Source: Diploscapter coronatus | Lineage: Eukaryota > Nematoda > Chromadorea > Rhabditida > Rhabditidae | Assembly: GCA_964036155.1 (NCBI GenBank) | Contig: OZ038423.1 | Span: 48,623,249-48,687,248, forward strand | Reading direction: 5' to 3' | DNA length: 64,000 nucleotides | Part shown: positions 22,958 through 37,200 of the stretch, in pieces | How positions within the stretch are numbered: the stretch's first letter is position 1 | Layout: each line of letters begins with the position of its first letter | Translations under genes and position numbers: made by a program | Notes under the pieces: model-generated | What the model was told of the DNA's origin: nothing | Databases searched by the model: none | The model's input: the letters and a program-made list of their open reading frames with translations, nothing else

Positions 22958-25900
22958 ATGATGGCTCAAGATCCTAATTTAATTACGCCTAGACTAGCTA
23001 AAATCGAATGCCCTCAGTGTCCAGTGAAGAAGTCGAGCATCAACGCAATCAAGGTAAGAATAAACTATTGCACACGTCGTGCAAATCTTACCATCCTAGA
23101 GCATGGTTCAATGTTAATGCTCCATCTTTTTATCTTTCCACGAAACATAACGAGAGAAGTAAGAACTATAACAGTCAGCATTGGAGCATGCTTATAGCAT
23201 GGAAAGATTTGCAGCAGGACTTCGGAATTCCGACTCTCAATTCCGAATAGCCCTGATTTTCAAGACGCGTACCATCAATTGAAAAAACCACAATCGATTT
23301 CATTTAGAACCATATAATCGAGATGCACTTCGAATGGCGACCCTGGAAGTGCAACGTGTCTAACTGCGGAGAATTGCGGACGACCGAGCAGTCGCTTCGG
23401 GAACACCAGTTGGCGAAACACGGTGAAGAATGCGAGGCGAGTAATTCAGTAATTTCGTTATTCAAAGACTTGAAAGTTGATTTATTGAAAGGTGGTACAG
23501 TTTCTTCCTTAAGTAAGATTTTCTGCCAAAGTTTTACGATCTTTTCCAAGAAGTATTGAAAAAACGTTTGTCTACCAAATAAAACATTCCCAATTTATAA
23601 AATTAAAAAAATCGACTGATCGTGATCAGTTCTACCTTAACAAACCAAGTTATTCTTCGATTAGTAAGCCCTGACCTATTTAGATGGTGAAAATCCCGAA
23701 TAAAGCGAAAAGCAGCGAGTTGGAACGGTTGCTGAATCTCGCGCGACAGGGTCTGAAGGACAATTCCAACCAGGCAGCACCATCTCAACCTCCTCAACGT
23801 AAACCAGTCGTTTCACCTCATATTCCGCAAAACGTTGCTCTTTCTTATCAAGCCACGTCTTCTTCATCGTCCAACAGCAGGAACAACTCGAATGGGTCAA
23901 CGGGTTTCGATACGCGGATAGTCAAAATCGAAGTGGGTGAAGTTGAAGAGGTTTTCTCCTAAAATAGACTGAATGACATTCTCTCACTTTTAATCAGTTT
24001 TGCTTACTTAGTTGATTAATTTTCTTTCTAACAAATTTAATAATCCATCTTCATCCGTTCTGATCCTGGAATCATGTTATAAACGAAGAAACTTATTTCT
24101 TTTATCTATCAAACTACTTTTCCCTGAAATGCATTTTCATTTTGTCATTCTCCTCACCATGACGAATTTTATCAAGCAGCTAGAAATACTAGAAATAGTG
24201 TGCAAAATATCGTAATTCTCGAGATAGTAGTATCAGAAAAGAAAAAGAGAAGGAAAACGAAAGGATAAAGTGATTTTCTCATTATCGGAATGAAAAAGAT
24301 TACTAATGTTTATTTTTATTTCTTTTTCAGTCGTCCGATAGGAACAGCGCCTCACGAAATACCGTGGTGAATGATTCACCGGTGACAATGAATGTCTTTT
24401 CGCGGAGAATGCAGCTGCCTATCAACAGAATCCAGTCGTCGAATCATCAAGTCTGCAATCAGAGACAAACTGGTAGAAAATAATCAATGAAAAGAATTAG
24501 GAAAAAAATCTTGCCCAGAATCCATTAAAAATATTCACATTTCCAGTAAAAGAGCGAGATTTTTCAGCATTCACTGAAATTACATGAAGGAAACACTACT
24601 TTCAAATAGGCTATGTCAAAATTGGTTTAACAAATTTTAGCTCCTGTAGCCGAACCCCAAGGAATCTTCTCCGAGAACGCCGACGATGAAGATCATTATC
24701 CTACCGTGTCCTCATTGATTCCCCAAGGTCCAACATCGATTTCTCCTGCCAACTCTCCAGTACCAGCGGCCTATTCCCCTCTGTTCTCAAACAGCCCAAC
24801 TTTGGAGAATAAGCCGATGACGTTAATGCAGAACCACACCCAGCAGCAAAACAGTTGGATTGACTTAGCTATGAGGAGGTAAGCGAATCATTATAATTGT
24901 CATATGTCAGAATCATGCGTGCTGGCAGTATTCGTTGTCAAAATGTCGAACGTTCTTTCCACATACCATTTCGTCTAAATCTTGACCATTTCCTCATCAC
25001 TGTCAATGCTTTCCGACATTTCAACATTAAATATCTGTCATTCTCAGAGATACTGATTTTCAAGCGCCAAATGATTCTTTTCAGCCATAATGCCTCCTCA
25101 ACATCTGCACGAGAGATCACGACTAAGGCCGTCGAAGCAACCAAGTCTTCGCAGAGCACTCCTTCAACTGAAAGGCTAAGAGAAGGCGAATCGAAACGAA
25201 GTACTAAGTATGAAAATTAGCGATTTGATCAAAAAACAGTTGAGAATTTTAGAAAATCGGCTAAGCGATTTGATTGCAAACAATGTGGAATGTCGACGGA
25301 CAAAGCGCACAGAAGAGACCACGCTCTGGTGCATTTGTTGAGGGATGAGAAGGTGAGCGCCATAAATAGGGACCGCAAATGGCTTTGCAAGAATCATAAT
25401 TTTTAGCGATTTTCTTCTCCAAATGATCAAATTCGATGTGACTGAATATTCTTGAAGAAAAATAAAATAAAAATCGTTTAAACCGAAAATAAATCATCGA
25501 AAGTAGTTATCAAAGCGAACACATTTTGATCCCTTGTCACCCTATATGAACATGATCGTACGCGCACTTCCTGATAAAATGTTTTGGTCAAAGTTCTTTT
25601 CAATGATGGCTCGTCGAATGTGATTATGCCGATATACTTTGAACGATAATTGCTTCTCATTTTTGGGTTTCAAATTAGCACTTTTTGAACAAAAGCGAAA
25701 GATGTAAAGGAAAGGAATTTGGGGTCCCTAGTCATAAATGACAAATGTCTTTCATCAATTATGTTAAAAGTCGTCTTTTGAAATTGTTGGAAACCTTAGC
25801 GAACAGACGAATATCCAGATTTACATGTATTATATTTGTCGATGTTACGAATTGCTCATTTCAGTGGTCAACCTACCTGTGCAAGGTTTCGTCCTGCGAC

Positions 25901-27307
25901 TTCAAGCATTACCGTCCATTCATGATGAAGGATCATAAGCGAAAAGCGCATCCTGGCCAGAATGATGCTGGTACTGAGAAAGTGCCTTTTGACGAGTCTG
26001 AACCGAAGATTCAGGTACGGAAATTGAAATTTGAGACTGAATGATGCGCTTCAAATAAAATCTTTCACGCCAATTCCTTGCTCACTGATTTCTTTTTCAA
26101 TGCTCACAAAGGTCAGTAAAAATACTGACATTCCAGGATATGATCAACCAGTGCTTTGATGAAGCTGAAACATCTCCTGTCCAGTCGGCCAGGAGGAAGA
26201 GACGCAAGCCGGAAAGACTCGGGATGCCACCGAAGAAACGACGATCCGAAACGGGCAAGAGGGTCATGCGATCAGCCAAGGGGGTCAAGAAGTCGGGGAA
26301 GTCCGAACCAACCGTGAACAAGCAGCCGAGGACGTCCCTGAAGCGGATCCTTTGCACGGTCTCCCAAAAGGAAGTGAGCTTCCAATCGAGCACCCATCTG
26401 CTGCAGCATTTCGAGACACACATGAAGGATTTCCACGGATTAGTAAGGACTAAGTTTTATCTTTTGGACTGTTATAGGAAAATTCGGTCTAAATACGTCG
26501 ATTTATTTTTATTCCGCTAACAATTTTAATAGATAAATAAGTCTCATTCACTTAATAACTTCCGACTGGTAATTTAAATCCAATCAAAACTTGAATTTAT
26601 TTCAGCGTCGATACCACTGCTGTTCCTGTGATCATCAGTCGGCCCATCGGTCGAGCATCACCACTCACCTCCAGGGTGTGCACAATGGCGGCGACTATAC
26701 CGACCATATCAATGTAAGCAATTTCTTCCAGTTTCCGAAAAAAGATGATTTCAGGAATGGACTCTGGAGATGATGAATGATGTCGCGCAGAAGTGCTTCA
26801 ACAACAACGCTGAGATGATCATCGAGCGAATGCCCATCAAGTGGAAGGTCGTCCATCTGCCCGATTTCGTCGCAAATGTAAATCAAATCTTATAATTCAA
26901 ATAAAAAATCTTTACATCCAACTTTTATTCACTTGAAGATCATTGACTCTGAAGTTAATCATTTTATGAACTCAATAATACTTTTTCGTTATCATCACTT
27001 AGAATTCTTGAATGTTTACTTTCAGGACGAAAACACGGATGACACCGTGATGAATGAATCCAGTGGGGATCGAGATTCTGAACCTGAGCCTGAATTTGAA
27101 CTTGAAAATGAGCCTGAGTCTGCGCCCGAGCCAGTGGAAGTGGACAGCAACGAGCAGTCGGAAGAGTTGGAGAATATTGGAGCGGACGTGACGACGAACT
27201 TCGGATGGAAGGGGACGAGCAACGAATCGGATCGAGAGGCTGACGACAGGAATCTGGATGAGGAGTATGACTCCGACGAATACAGCGAGCCATTCTATAG
27301 GATCTAA
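22958..27307 (+). CDS. C2H2 zinc-finger protein, upstream tandem paralog
   Basis: Predicted nuclear DNA-binding protein of about 687 residues. Exons: 22958-23053, 23308-23436, 23684-23950, 24331-24472, 24641-24878, 25085-25207, 25253-25352, 25865-26014, 26137-26442, 26606-26713, 26755-26877, 27026-27307. N-terminal fingers: IECPQCPVKKSSINAIK + NHIIEMH (built across a splice) and WKCNVSNCGEL...HQLAKH. Then a conserved ELERLLNLARQGLKD helix, a Ser/Pro/Gln-rich middle, fingers FDCKQCGMSTDKAHRRDHAL and YLCKVSSCDFKHY...HKRKAH, a Lys/Arg-rich stretch (KRRKPERLGMPPKKRR), a degenerate finger (LCTVSQKEV, second Cys missing), a finger YHCCSCDHQSAHR...HLQGVH, and a strongly acidic tail. The third exon is joined through a GC donor (GAG|GCGAGT). 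An acceptor-like TTTCAG at about 22937-22942 may be the trans-splice site. I recognise the fold but no named ortholog; a transcription-factor role is inferred. Confidence 0.85.
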
Positions 27308-30300
27308 CCGTTCAAGTTAAAAATTTCATCAATTTGGAAAATGTTGCATACGAGATTACAGAATTTCATAGGAATAAGGTTCTTTTCTTCTGCAATCTCG
27401 ATGTAACAATTGTAACTATTCTTCCGGGTTGCGAAAATTTCAAGTTTAATTCGAGGTTTACGACTTTTCAGTTCAATTCTGATTTCTATCCTTCGTTGCT
27501 GTTCTCTCTTATAACTTATGATAAAAGTTAAATTTTTACGATTGTTAAAACCCATTTCCGAATTTACACTCCAAAGATGTGAGGTTCCATTTAACAAAAC
27601 TATTATTGCTTAAGGCAATACTGTTTTAAATTTTATTCTAATCATCTCATATCACGAATACGAAATTTCTTCGCTAATTTCATGATTCGCGTAGTTCACT
27701 TCGAACCAGGAAATTAGTTTGTCAAATTTCATTTTACTTCCTTCTACCCTTTGATTTTCCATCGCGCGCGAATTTCAGACTTGCTATTTCCATTTTGAAC
27801 TCATTTCCACCTACTTGTGCATGTGTTGTAGCGTTACTATGTAATTTTCAGATCTATACAATCCTATCAGTTGCAAATGTTAAGGCAATTATCTTCATCT
27901 GAAAGCGAATTTGGTGATATCATCTTCAAACCAAAAATTATCACAATTTTCAAACTCAAAATAGAATCCGTAATTAAACTTAACGATATGCTTATGCTAA
28001 ATTTTCTGCACATCAGTATGAATCTAACGCGAATTATCATCATTTGTATAAAAACGCTTACGTTTTGAATTTGAATAAACCATTTCGTGATTAGATAAAA
28101 TATTATTTAAACTAGTAAAATGCTATAAATACAATATTTAAAAAAAAAATTATATTATATTTCAAAAGTTATTAATTTTATTATGTCTCTCAAAGTTATA
28201 CGCTTTTCAACAAATGACTAAACTCTTCATTCCGTCTAATTTAAGCATTACCAAGAACTTGCATTTAGGTAATTGGCTTTCCAAAGGCAAACGATTTATA
28301 AAAAACGTAGTTTAGACTTGGGTTTTATCGATCGATTCTTTCATTGCTAAAGCCATATTATTAGTTAAATATCTGTATTACTAATCTGATTTTCTAAAAT
28401 TATTAATACATTCGAACAAATGTTATTTGGTTTCATATGTCTATAAAGTAATGGCTTATTAATCCATCCATCCTAGCATTATGTAATTCATTTAATGAAC
28501 ATAACAAGTCTAAAACTAATGCATGGATCTATATTTAATAGGTATGAGTATTAAAGCGAAACTATCAATTTATCTTCATAATGATTACAAATCTAATCAA
28601 TTTCTAACTATAGATTTTGATCAAATTTGGCTTAGATATGCAATTATTTCAAATCTTCTCATTTCCTTTGAAGTTTAGCGTCAAAGTTAGTCGTATTCTA
28701 AGAAGGAATCTTCAAGATAAATGCTACCTTAAAGTGGAGAATTTTCGAAAAAAAAGCTCATAACTTTACCCCCGATGTCTTATTCTTAGTTGCCAGGTGA
28801 AATTCAAGATATATAAACGAAACCTAGAGTTAGAATTCTATTTACTTTTAGATTTAGAAATATAGATTCATTTAATATTTCGAAACATTTTTGAAAAGTT
28901 TTAAGACAATATCCATGTATTTATACATTTCTCGAAAAACGATAATATTTGTAGCTTGTGCCCGAATAAAACGCATTCATTTTTCTAAAGAATCGACGAA
29001 TCTCTGAATCATGCATTCGTAATCATATATTATTCTTCCTAAAAGCATTTTTAGTCAAATTTCTGCTCTGAACTAAAGTATTTTAGAAGTAACTTTTTAA
29101 ATATCATTATTACTTACTCAATCTGAAATTATATCCAGTTTACTCTCCATTATCTGCGAGAAAGCCGTCGCCTACTGTTCAAGGCAGAGGCGATGGCGCG
29201 AGCCGCATACAATACGCGAATAAAAACAATGTAGAAAATGAAGAGAACGCGGCGAGGACGCAGGCGTACAAGGAGGAAAGGCTTTACACCTCTCTTCTTT
29301 CCGCTAAAGAGAGAAAGAGGCTTTCTCATTGATAATGAAGAGTCATATATTAGGTACTAATTGATTTTATTTATTACTAAGTTAAAATCTATATGTTGAG
29401 ATGTTTAGCAATGGAACAAGTGACCATTAATTTTTCCTATATAAGTAAGATAGAATCGACCTGCCTACACATCTCGCGATGATATCGTTCATGCCATCAG
29501 CCTAACATAACTTTCCATTTTTTTCTTCGCAAGTATTTGTACAATTCTGTCTTCTTTATAAATCATTATTATTATTATTTGGGTGTCTTATCTTGTATTT
29601 TTATTTTTACCATTATTTGAAATTCCGTTTCACTCATTAAATTTAGTTCAATATCAGAACACAAATATTTCTAAAAACAAACCGTGAAAAGCAGCACTTT
29701 TTCATCGAAAATGTGTTATTTGCAAGATTTGTCTTCGATCTGTATAATATTGTATTCAAGATAGATTTGAAAATATATATCAGAAAGCATAAGTAATCTA
29801 AAAATGCCCCAACCAATAACCAGTTCCGCTACTATTGGCATTTATATTCCTCCCATTCTCCTCTATGTATAGTTTATTTCTTTTGCTGAACATAAGGTCG
29901 ATTTTTATCGATCGAAAGAAATTACTAAATTTGTTCGGGGAACGATCGTTGCACACAAAAGTGTACCTTTGCGCAAAAATATGTATCTTGTAAAAAATAC
30001 CCTTATTTGTCGCAATTAGTAGCCAATTTCATAAATTTTGTACTACCTTCTTAGCCTAAACTTATGGCATTACCTCATCTTTCTATCGTTCAACTCGCCA
30101 TCTTTTTACTTGCCTAAGTACTGAATATTTGAGACTGGTTAGGCTATAGATGTGTAGAGTTCTGTGAAGAATAATAACAGACTTGTATAAGATAATGATA
30201 GCGGTAGTGATAGGATTTAGCCTTGGGAGAGATAGGGCTAGGTAAAGGTAAGGGTAAGGATAGGGTTGGATAGAGCAGGAGTAAGGTAGACATTTATCAT

Positions 30301-31280
30301 ACCGAAACTATTTCGAATTCCACTCAAATCGCAAAACTCACTTGTTTACAAGAAAATGGTTAGATATAATTCTAACAGTATTCAGCTTGTGCCAACAGGC
30401 ACTCTTTTATTTTGTATTTTATCTTTTGCCGCGCTATTTCACGACTTAACTTTTGTATGCTTCTTTTCCCGCTCAAGCTATCCCCTTGTTCTTCTCTCAT
30501 TCTTCAGTCCTTGCTCGCTCCAACGGGAAAAGCATGGTCAGTCGAAGATTTTCCCGATTGACAGATCGATAAGCTCTTAGATACTTTTCAACTTGTAATT
30601 CTTGTCCTCCAACATTACTAATAACCAAAAAGCATCAAAGAAAATGACTAACCGCTCGGTCACTAACCCAAATTTCCCTATGTCTCACTTCTCTTTCGAA
30701 CTTTTCTTTCTCTTTTTGCATATGTTTCCTCCAGAAAATTATTTTTTTAAAGTTTTCAACCCATATTTCGTTTCCTCAGATCAAACCCCCATAGGCATTT
30801 CTTATCGTACTATTCCACATGTAATCTGCTAGAAAACTCGCGCTCCTCGTTCACCTGCAGCAGGTTTCACAGATTGGTTATCGATCAACTACATTCGTCG
30901 CGCTCGTTTTTGTCCATATGTATATTTTTATCTTTCCCCGTGAATAATAATAGCAATGTTGATAATCTCGCACGATTCGCTCTCACTTTGTGCATCGATA
31001 GTTTATTATTCATTGTTATATTCTGTCCAATAAATGTCCGACTCTCAAATATTAGTAGTATTTCATTGATTCGATATATTTCGTTTCGGTAATTATAATA
31101 TATCAAAATATAAACTATCTAATCGTATAGCATTAGATTTTACGTTTGAACTGAAGTATTGTTGATCATTATATCAATTGCCGTGAAATTTTTCATTCCT
31201 TCTATTGTAACTTTTAGAGTTATTCAAATTTTAAAATATATTATTTTCAGATATAGTATTTCACGTTTTCTATATCTCTA
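27308..31280. other. Spacer between tandem zinc-finger genes
   Basis: Four kilobases, AT-rich, with one MITE-like element (29143-29342) and a G-rich run at about 30218-30290. An acceptor-like TTTTCAG at about 31244-31250 precedes the downstream gene and may be its trans-splice site. No gene recognised. Confidence 0.6.
29143..29342. mobile_element. MITE-like element with 24-bp terminal inverted repeats
   Basis: Ends CTCTCCATTATCTGCGAGAA and, on the other strand, CTCTTCATTATCAATGAGAA, both continuing AGCC. The interior is GC-rich relative to its surroundings and has no convincing ORF. It is intergenic, between the two zinc-finger genes. Confidence 0.65.
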
Positions 31281-34200
31281 ATGGACCCACCTCAAAGACC
31301 CCCGAATCATCAATATGGTGATAAGCTTTTATCTTTAGTAGACAGTCCTAGAGGGCATTTTCGTCAGACGAAAGAAATATACAGGGGGTAGGTCGCAAGG
31401 ACAAAATTAGTTATGACGTCATTACACGATGGTGCAACTTTTGCTTTTGGCGAGTTAAAGATATAAAAATTTTAAAGAAACTATATAGGGGGTAGGTCGC
31501 GCGAACAGTCTAACGAAAATCCTCCCTAGGTCTGTTACTAGATAATATTCTTAAATAAAATATAATTTTGTTAATTTTAACGTTTGGCTAGACAATGTTG
31601 ATAAAATAGGATAATTTTATGCGCTTTGATCGAAACGATAAGAATATTTGCGCATTATATTTAATGTTTGTGGCAATGGTATAAAAATATAGAGTAGCCA
31701 AGATATGAAATCATTTGATTCGATTTCCTTTATTTATAAAAAAAAATGATACCACATAAATTTATTCCTAATTTGAAATGATATTTATAATGAAAAATAT
31801 GAGTTACCTTATCATTTCAAATGATAAATTAATGATTATAATGTAAAGGTCGGGAGTCTCGTTTTTGCAGGTGCTACAGAAATTAATAATGCCGCAATAT
31901 TTTGAGATCTAACTATGTCAGAGATAATACTAAAAACGAAAAATATCTTAGCAAAGTATGGGGAAAACTAATTTAAAATATATTTCCAGATGTTAGGGAT
32001 AACGTTTCAATCTCAACCCCGTTTCATGGCTCAGGATTCAATTCGATTCGGCCAACTCCCGCTCCTACGCCGATCAATTTCGAAATGGTAAGAAAAGTGA
32101 TTTTTATCCTCAAAATAGCCATTTTGCTAATCAATGAGCTTATATATTTAAATTATGATAATTTAAAAACAATTCTAATTAGGATTTACTTTAACATCGC
32201 TATATTTTCTGTAAATTAAATAATTGAATTATTTCAAGTATTGAATTTAGGTGAATTTCCAAACTCCGTCCTCGAAAATCGAGTGCTCCCGATGCACCAC
32301 CAAAAAGCCGAATATCAACGCGATGAAAATGCACATTCAAGTGGAGCATTTAGGTAAAAAGTTAAACTTATGCTTAAAATGGAATATTTAAGAATGGTTC
32401 CCTTGGAAGTGTCTGGAATGCAACGTCCTCAAGCCTAGCTACGGCAAGCTCAAGGAGCATCAAGATGCGAAGCACGGGGAGGAGTGCGGGGTAGTTTAAT
32501 TTTTTTTTTAAATATCTAAGCATTTAGAAAGAAAGTAAGAATTCTAGTAAAAATGATAAGTTTTTATTACCCCTCTATTTGAATCAAATCGGTACCTGGC
32601 TTTCAAAACCGTATGGCTTCTTTTCTCTTACTATTATTTTTTGCAAAGTGAGAGAGTTTGTATTCTTGGCAAGAACACGGAAGAGCTGAATATTCGGGCC
32701 GTTACCCACGTTAGTTTGCAACAAACAGACGCGTTATTCATTCCGCCAAAACGTTATGCCTGCGGGGTCGTATGATTGCGTTATGTTCTCCATTCGAGGG
32801 AGTTTCTTATTTCTCTCCATATCGCATGCTTCCTAGCAGGGCGGATATAGGGCTGCTATAGTATGAAAAAGAAGCCATGCGGTTTCGAATCTCAGGTACC
32901 GATTTGATTGAAAAACGGGATAAAAAATGACTCTAATTGTAAGCTATTCTTCGAAAGATTCGAAATAACGAAACTTCCAATATCTTATTCTTCATTCAAA
33001 TTAACGAATAATAATCAAATCAATAGTTGAATCTCTAAAAAATAGACTCCTATAAAAGCAGTTATAAAACTTCATATTTTGATTCAATGAGATATTCAAG
33101 AAATCACTTCAGAAAAATCGTTCAAAGAGAAAAAAATAACTCAGATGCAAAAGCTGGCGAGCTCTGAGAAGAGCCAGGAGTTGGAGCGACTCGCCAACCT
33201 CGCCTTGCAGGGCCTCAAGGACGTCCACCAAACTCAACCCCAACCGCCCTCACCTCAGATCTCGCCACCAGTTCACAATCCACAACCTTCAGCACCAGTC
33301 AATATCGTTAATTCCGCCACTGCAAAAGTCGCTCCTTCGTCATCCAGGTATACTAGTCAAGAATATACAAGAAAACATGACGACGAAGTAGCGGCTAAAA
33401 ATATAAATATTTGCCAAAAATTTGCAGCCCTGGTCGCGCAATATATTGAAATTAAGGATAGATTTAAAGCTGCTATGAATATTGTTACAGGGAATCGAAA
33501 GGAATCGATGATAACACTAATGAAACGCCGAGATTCCGAAGGTTGACAGTGAAAGTTGAGGTAGAATGAATCCCGAATTAGTGAGAATTTGAAATTCAGT
33601 TTCAGCCCCTTGACGATTGTCAAATCGTCGAAGTTCGACCGTGGGATACGAATGCCGCCTCGATGGGTATGTCTGCTAAGCGACGAAGAACCGGAGCACC
33701 TGCATCTGAACAAGCACAATTGGAGGCGCAAGGTATTAGTCATAAAGAATTGTTGTAGAAATAAAAATATTACTCTAAAATTAGTTTCTATTCCTAAAAA
33801 TTATTGAGTCATGTAGGCAATACAAGGCTGCATGCATTTCACAAGTCGAAAAGCTCAAGCTACACCTTCAAAAATCGACTCTTCAAAGGAGCTATCCCAG
33901 TTTTCGGAATATGCTCGCGACTTAATTGCTTACAATTTTCGTTAATTATGCTCAGAATAGTTGACGAATTAACTCTTTTAGAGCGTTTTTGACAGGAATC
34001 ATGCAGTTTACACTGCAATTCGACCAACCAAAGGTTTTTCTTGATTGTTCATGATGATTGAAAGTGAAGGAGGCAGCGAAATTTTAGTCTACTTAGGATA
34101 ATTGGCCAATTGTCCAATTGTTTGGATAGTAATTATCTAAATTAATTAGCGAAAATAGTAATTAAATCGAGAATTGGGCCAGCTGCGTGTGAATAGTCGA

Positions 34201-37200
34201 TTTTCGAAGGGGGTGTGGCTTAGTTTTCCACACTTACAAAATGTCTCCAACCTTATGCTACCATCTCCATAGCTCAATACTCTGTGATACTTATATTTGT
34301 GAAGGAGAACGCTGTCAGAGCTACACTCAATCTATCAGACACTGATTCAAATCATTGCGAGTTTCTTAAGATTTTCAAATTTCAGTCCCACAACCACCCT
34401 CCAACCGCGGATCGACGGATCGAGCTGACGACAATGAGTCGGAATTGCCTCTATCGCCTAGCAATTCAGCAAAAGTGCCGATGCCAACATCGGAACCGTC
34501 CCCAGTCTCTGAGGATGCGAAGCAATTGATTTCTTCCGATCATAGTCGGGAGAGTCATATGTATGAAAAATATTGTTATTATTAAACCAGAAGTTGTGAA
34601 ATCAACTCTAAGAAATAGGGCCTCTCACACTAGTTACACTAGTTACTCTCGTTTTTCATAAAAGCTATCCCCTTTTCCGGAAAATAGTACATGAAGAAAA
34701 AATAGGGCCACTTCTACAAAAAAAAGGTAAGGGTAACTTGAGGATAACTAATGTAGAAGGCTGAGAAAGAGTACAATAGAATGGGAGTGGCGGGATTTCC
34801 TGGCGAATTTTCTACCATTTCTTATATCGGAGATTCACTACTTTCCAGTATCCCATTGAAATTTTCAAAATCCTTCTTTCCAGTGACTCCAATCCTGAAG
34901 ATACTTCGAAAACTTCGTCGAGAAAAAAGAAGTCGAATCGTAATAAGACGAATTGGACTCACAGGAAAACCAAATCCGATTCCAGATCCTTGAAACGGGA
35001 GGGGCATAATAAAAGTTCCAGGTAAATTCGATTGTTTTCTTTCAAGAATAAAGTTGAAAATGTTTAGGAGAATCGACAAGCGATACAAATGTAATTTGTG
35101 TTCGCAGTACGTCGCGAAACGTCGAAGAAAAGAGCACGCTTTTATTCATCTGCACAAGGATAAGAATGTACGTTTCATGAGAAATCAGACTTCTAAATTG
35201 AAAAGAATAATCATTGGTCATTTCTTAATTGGAACAAAATAACATTTCGTTTGAAATAAGCTGAAGTTTTTTGATTTAATCGCCTAGCTTCTTGTATTTG
35301 CGTCCAGCATTCCAGTTTTATTACATTTCCTGACCTAAAATTTATGAAAAATTCGAAGGATAACTGATTAGATGATGAAAATACCAATTTTCCATTATTT
35401 TATCCAAAAGAGCGGTAAGATCTTTTTTCTAATATAAGATCATTTCCAATTAAAATGAACTCTCTCAAATACTATGCCTCCAAAAGAGTGGTTTGAGAAT
35501 AGAAGGTCGTGCTTTTTGTTAGAGAAAGCTAGAAAACCTTCAGATAACCTGCTTCTCGTGTAGTTACCCTACTTGCGGGTTCACTCACTATCGTCGATCC
35601 TCCGTCCAAGTCCACATCACTTTGTACCACAAGAACGATAAGCGACAGTATAAAGCCATGGGAAGCATTAGTACTGACGTCGCAAGACGGGCGCAGGTGA
35701 AAAAGATAATTACCTTTTTCGAAAATAGCTTATATTTGAGTTAAAAATGGAAGAGAATATTTGATTGAAATTTTCTCTATCTGCACTCTAAAATTGCATG
35801 ATAACGACGACGAAATTATCTTGGAGAAGAAAAAAAACCATGCTTTTTCCTTATTCAGCCAGAGCTGTTGGTGGTGATGGGGAAACTATTTCGTCGTCTT
35901 GTGTGTTTCTTCTATTAAATTTCGAATTCAGAAGAGAATAAAAATGAAATAAATTCCAGGAGATGATGGACGCTTGCTTCGACGATGTACAAGGGATTCT
36001 TGGCGACACTCATCTAAAACAGGCCTCTGAAAGGCCGAAAATCCAGGCAAAATCCCCAGAAATACCGACGAAATCCGAGAAGCGAGACAGGAAAATCCGA
36101 GCTCCGAGGAAGGAAACCGGCCAGATCGGGAAATCGATCTACTGCCACCTCTGCAAGTGCTACAAATCCGCTAACGAGTATGGAATGGGGGTGAGTTTTC
36201 ACCGTTACCTGATGCTATTTACATTAGTTAGGCATCTTCACAAAGCATAAGGGGGAAATTAGGGAAGTCGTGCAATTTTCAGTTATGTTCAACAAACTCT
36301 GTTTCAGTCAATTCTTTCTTGCAAACTGTCTTCCGCTTCCGAAAATTTCAAAATTAATTTCCGAACATCCCTGATATATGTCGTTGAAAAGAAAAGTCAT
36401 CAGTGACAGACCTAGGGAGGACTTAAGTCAGAAACCCCTTGCGACCTACCCCCTATATATTTTCTCAAGAATTTTGTATCTCTAATCAATCAATAACGTA
36501 AACGTTCAAGTTTGCGACCTACCCCCATAGATTTGTTTCGTCCGACTCGAATGCTCCCTAGGTCTGATCAGTGATAGCATATCCTATCGAGACATAAATT
36601 TTGCTTATTTTCTGATGTATCATACTGAGACTGACAATAATGCCATAATGTCACTCTTCTTTTCTCCTTATTAATTGTTTCCTTTTGAAGCGAAAATTTT
36701 CAAATCTAGTAAAGATCAAAGATTTTAATTTTCAGGTAATACAACACGTCGCGACCCACATGAAGCGAGAGCATTTGCTGAATCGGTACAAGTGCCTATT
36801 TGATGGATGTGGATATCAGGCCCCGCACAAGTCCAACATCCTCATGCACATCAGCGGTCGACACAAGAATGCATGCACTTTCGAGGATATTATCAATGTA
36901 AATCATCAAATTTTCTAAAATCAATCTATTTTGAGTTACTTTTCATAATATTTTAGAAAAAAGTAATATTTCGGAAAGAGCAATATCTTTTTGAAAGAAA
37001 AGTTCCTCTCGTCAAGTGACAATACCTTCTCTTGAAAGAAAAATGTTCATTTTTGGAGAGCATAATTATTTGTTCAGAAGATGATTCTTCCTCGAACGGG
37101 AAGTATTCACTTTTCAAACTAAGTATCTTTCTTAGAAGAAAAAAAAAAGAAAAAAGTATTTACTTGCAGATAAATAACATTTCCTTTCTTCCAAGAAAAG

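Noticed and set aside
30356..31092. Several hydrophobic open frames upstream of the downstream zinc-finger gene
   Set aside because: Pyrimidine-rich, with compositions expected of AT-rich spacer; no signal-peptide-plus-domain structure and no splice logic.
33348..33490. Coding read-through RYTSQEYTRKHDDEVAAK in the downstream zinc-finger gene
   Set aside because: The frame stops at 33546; splicing at 33347|33491 restores similarity to the paralog's Ser/Asn-rich segment and keeps later phases.
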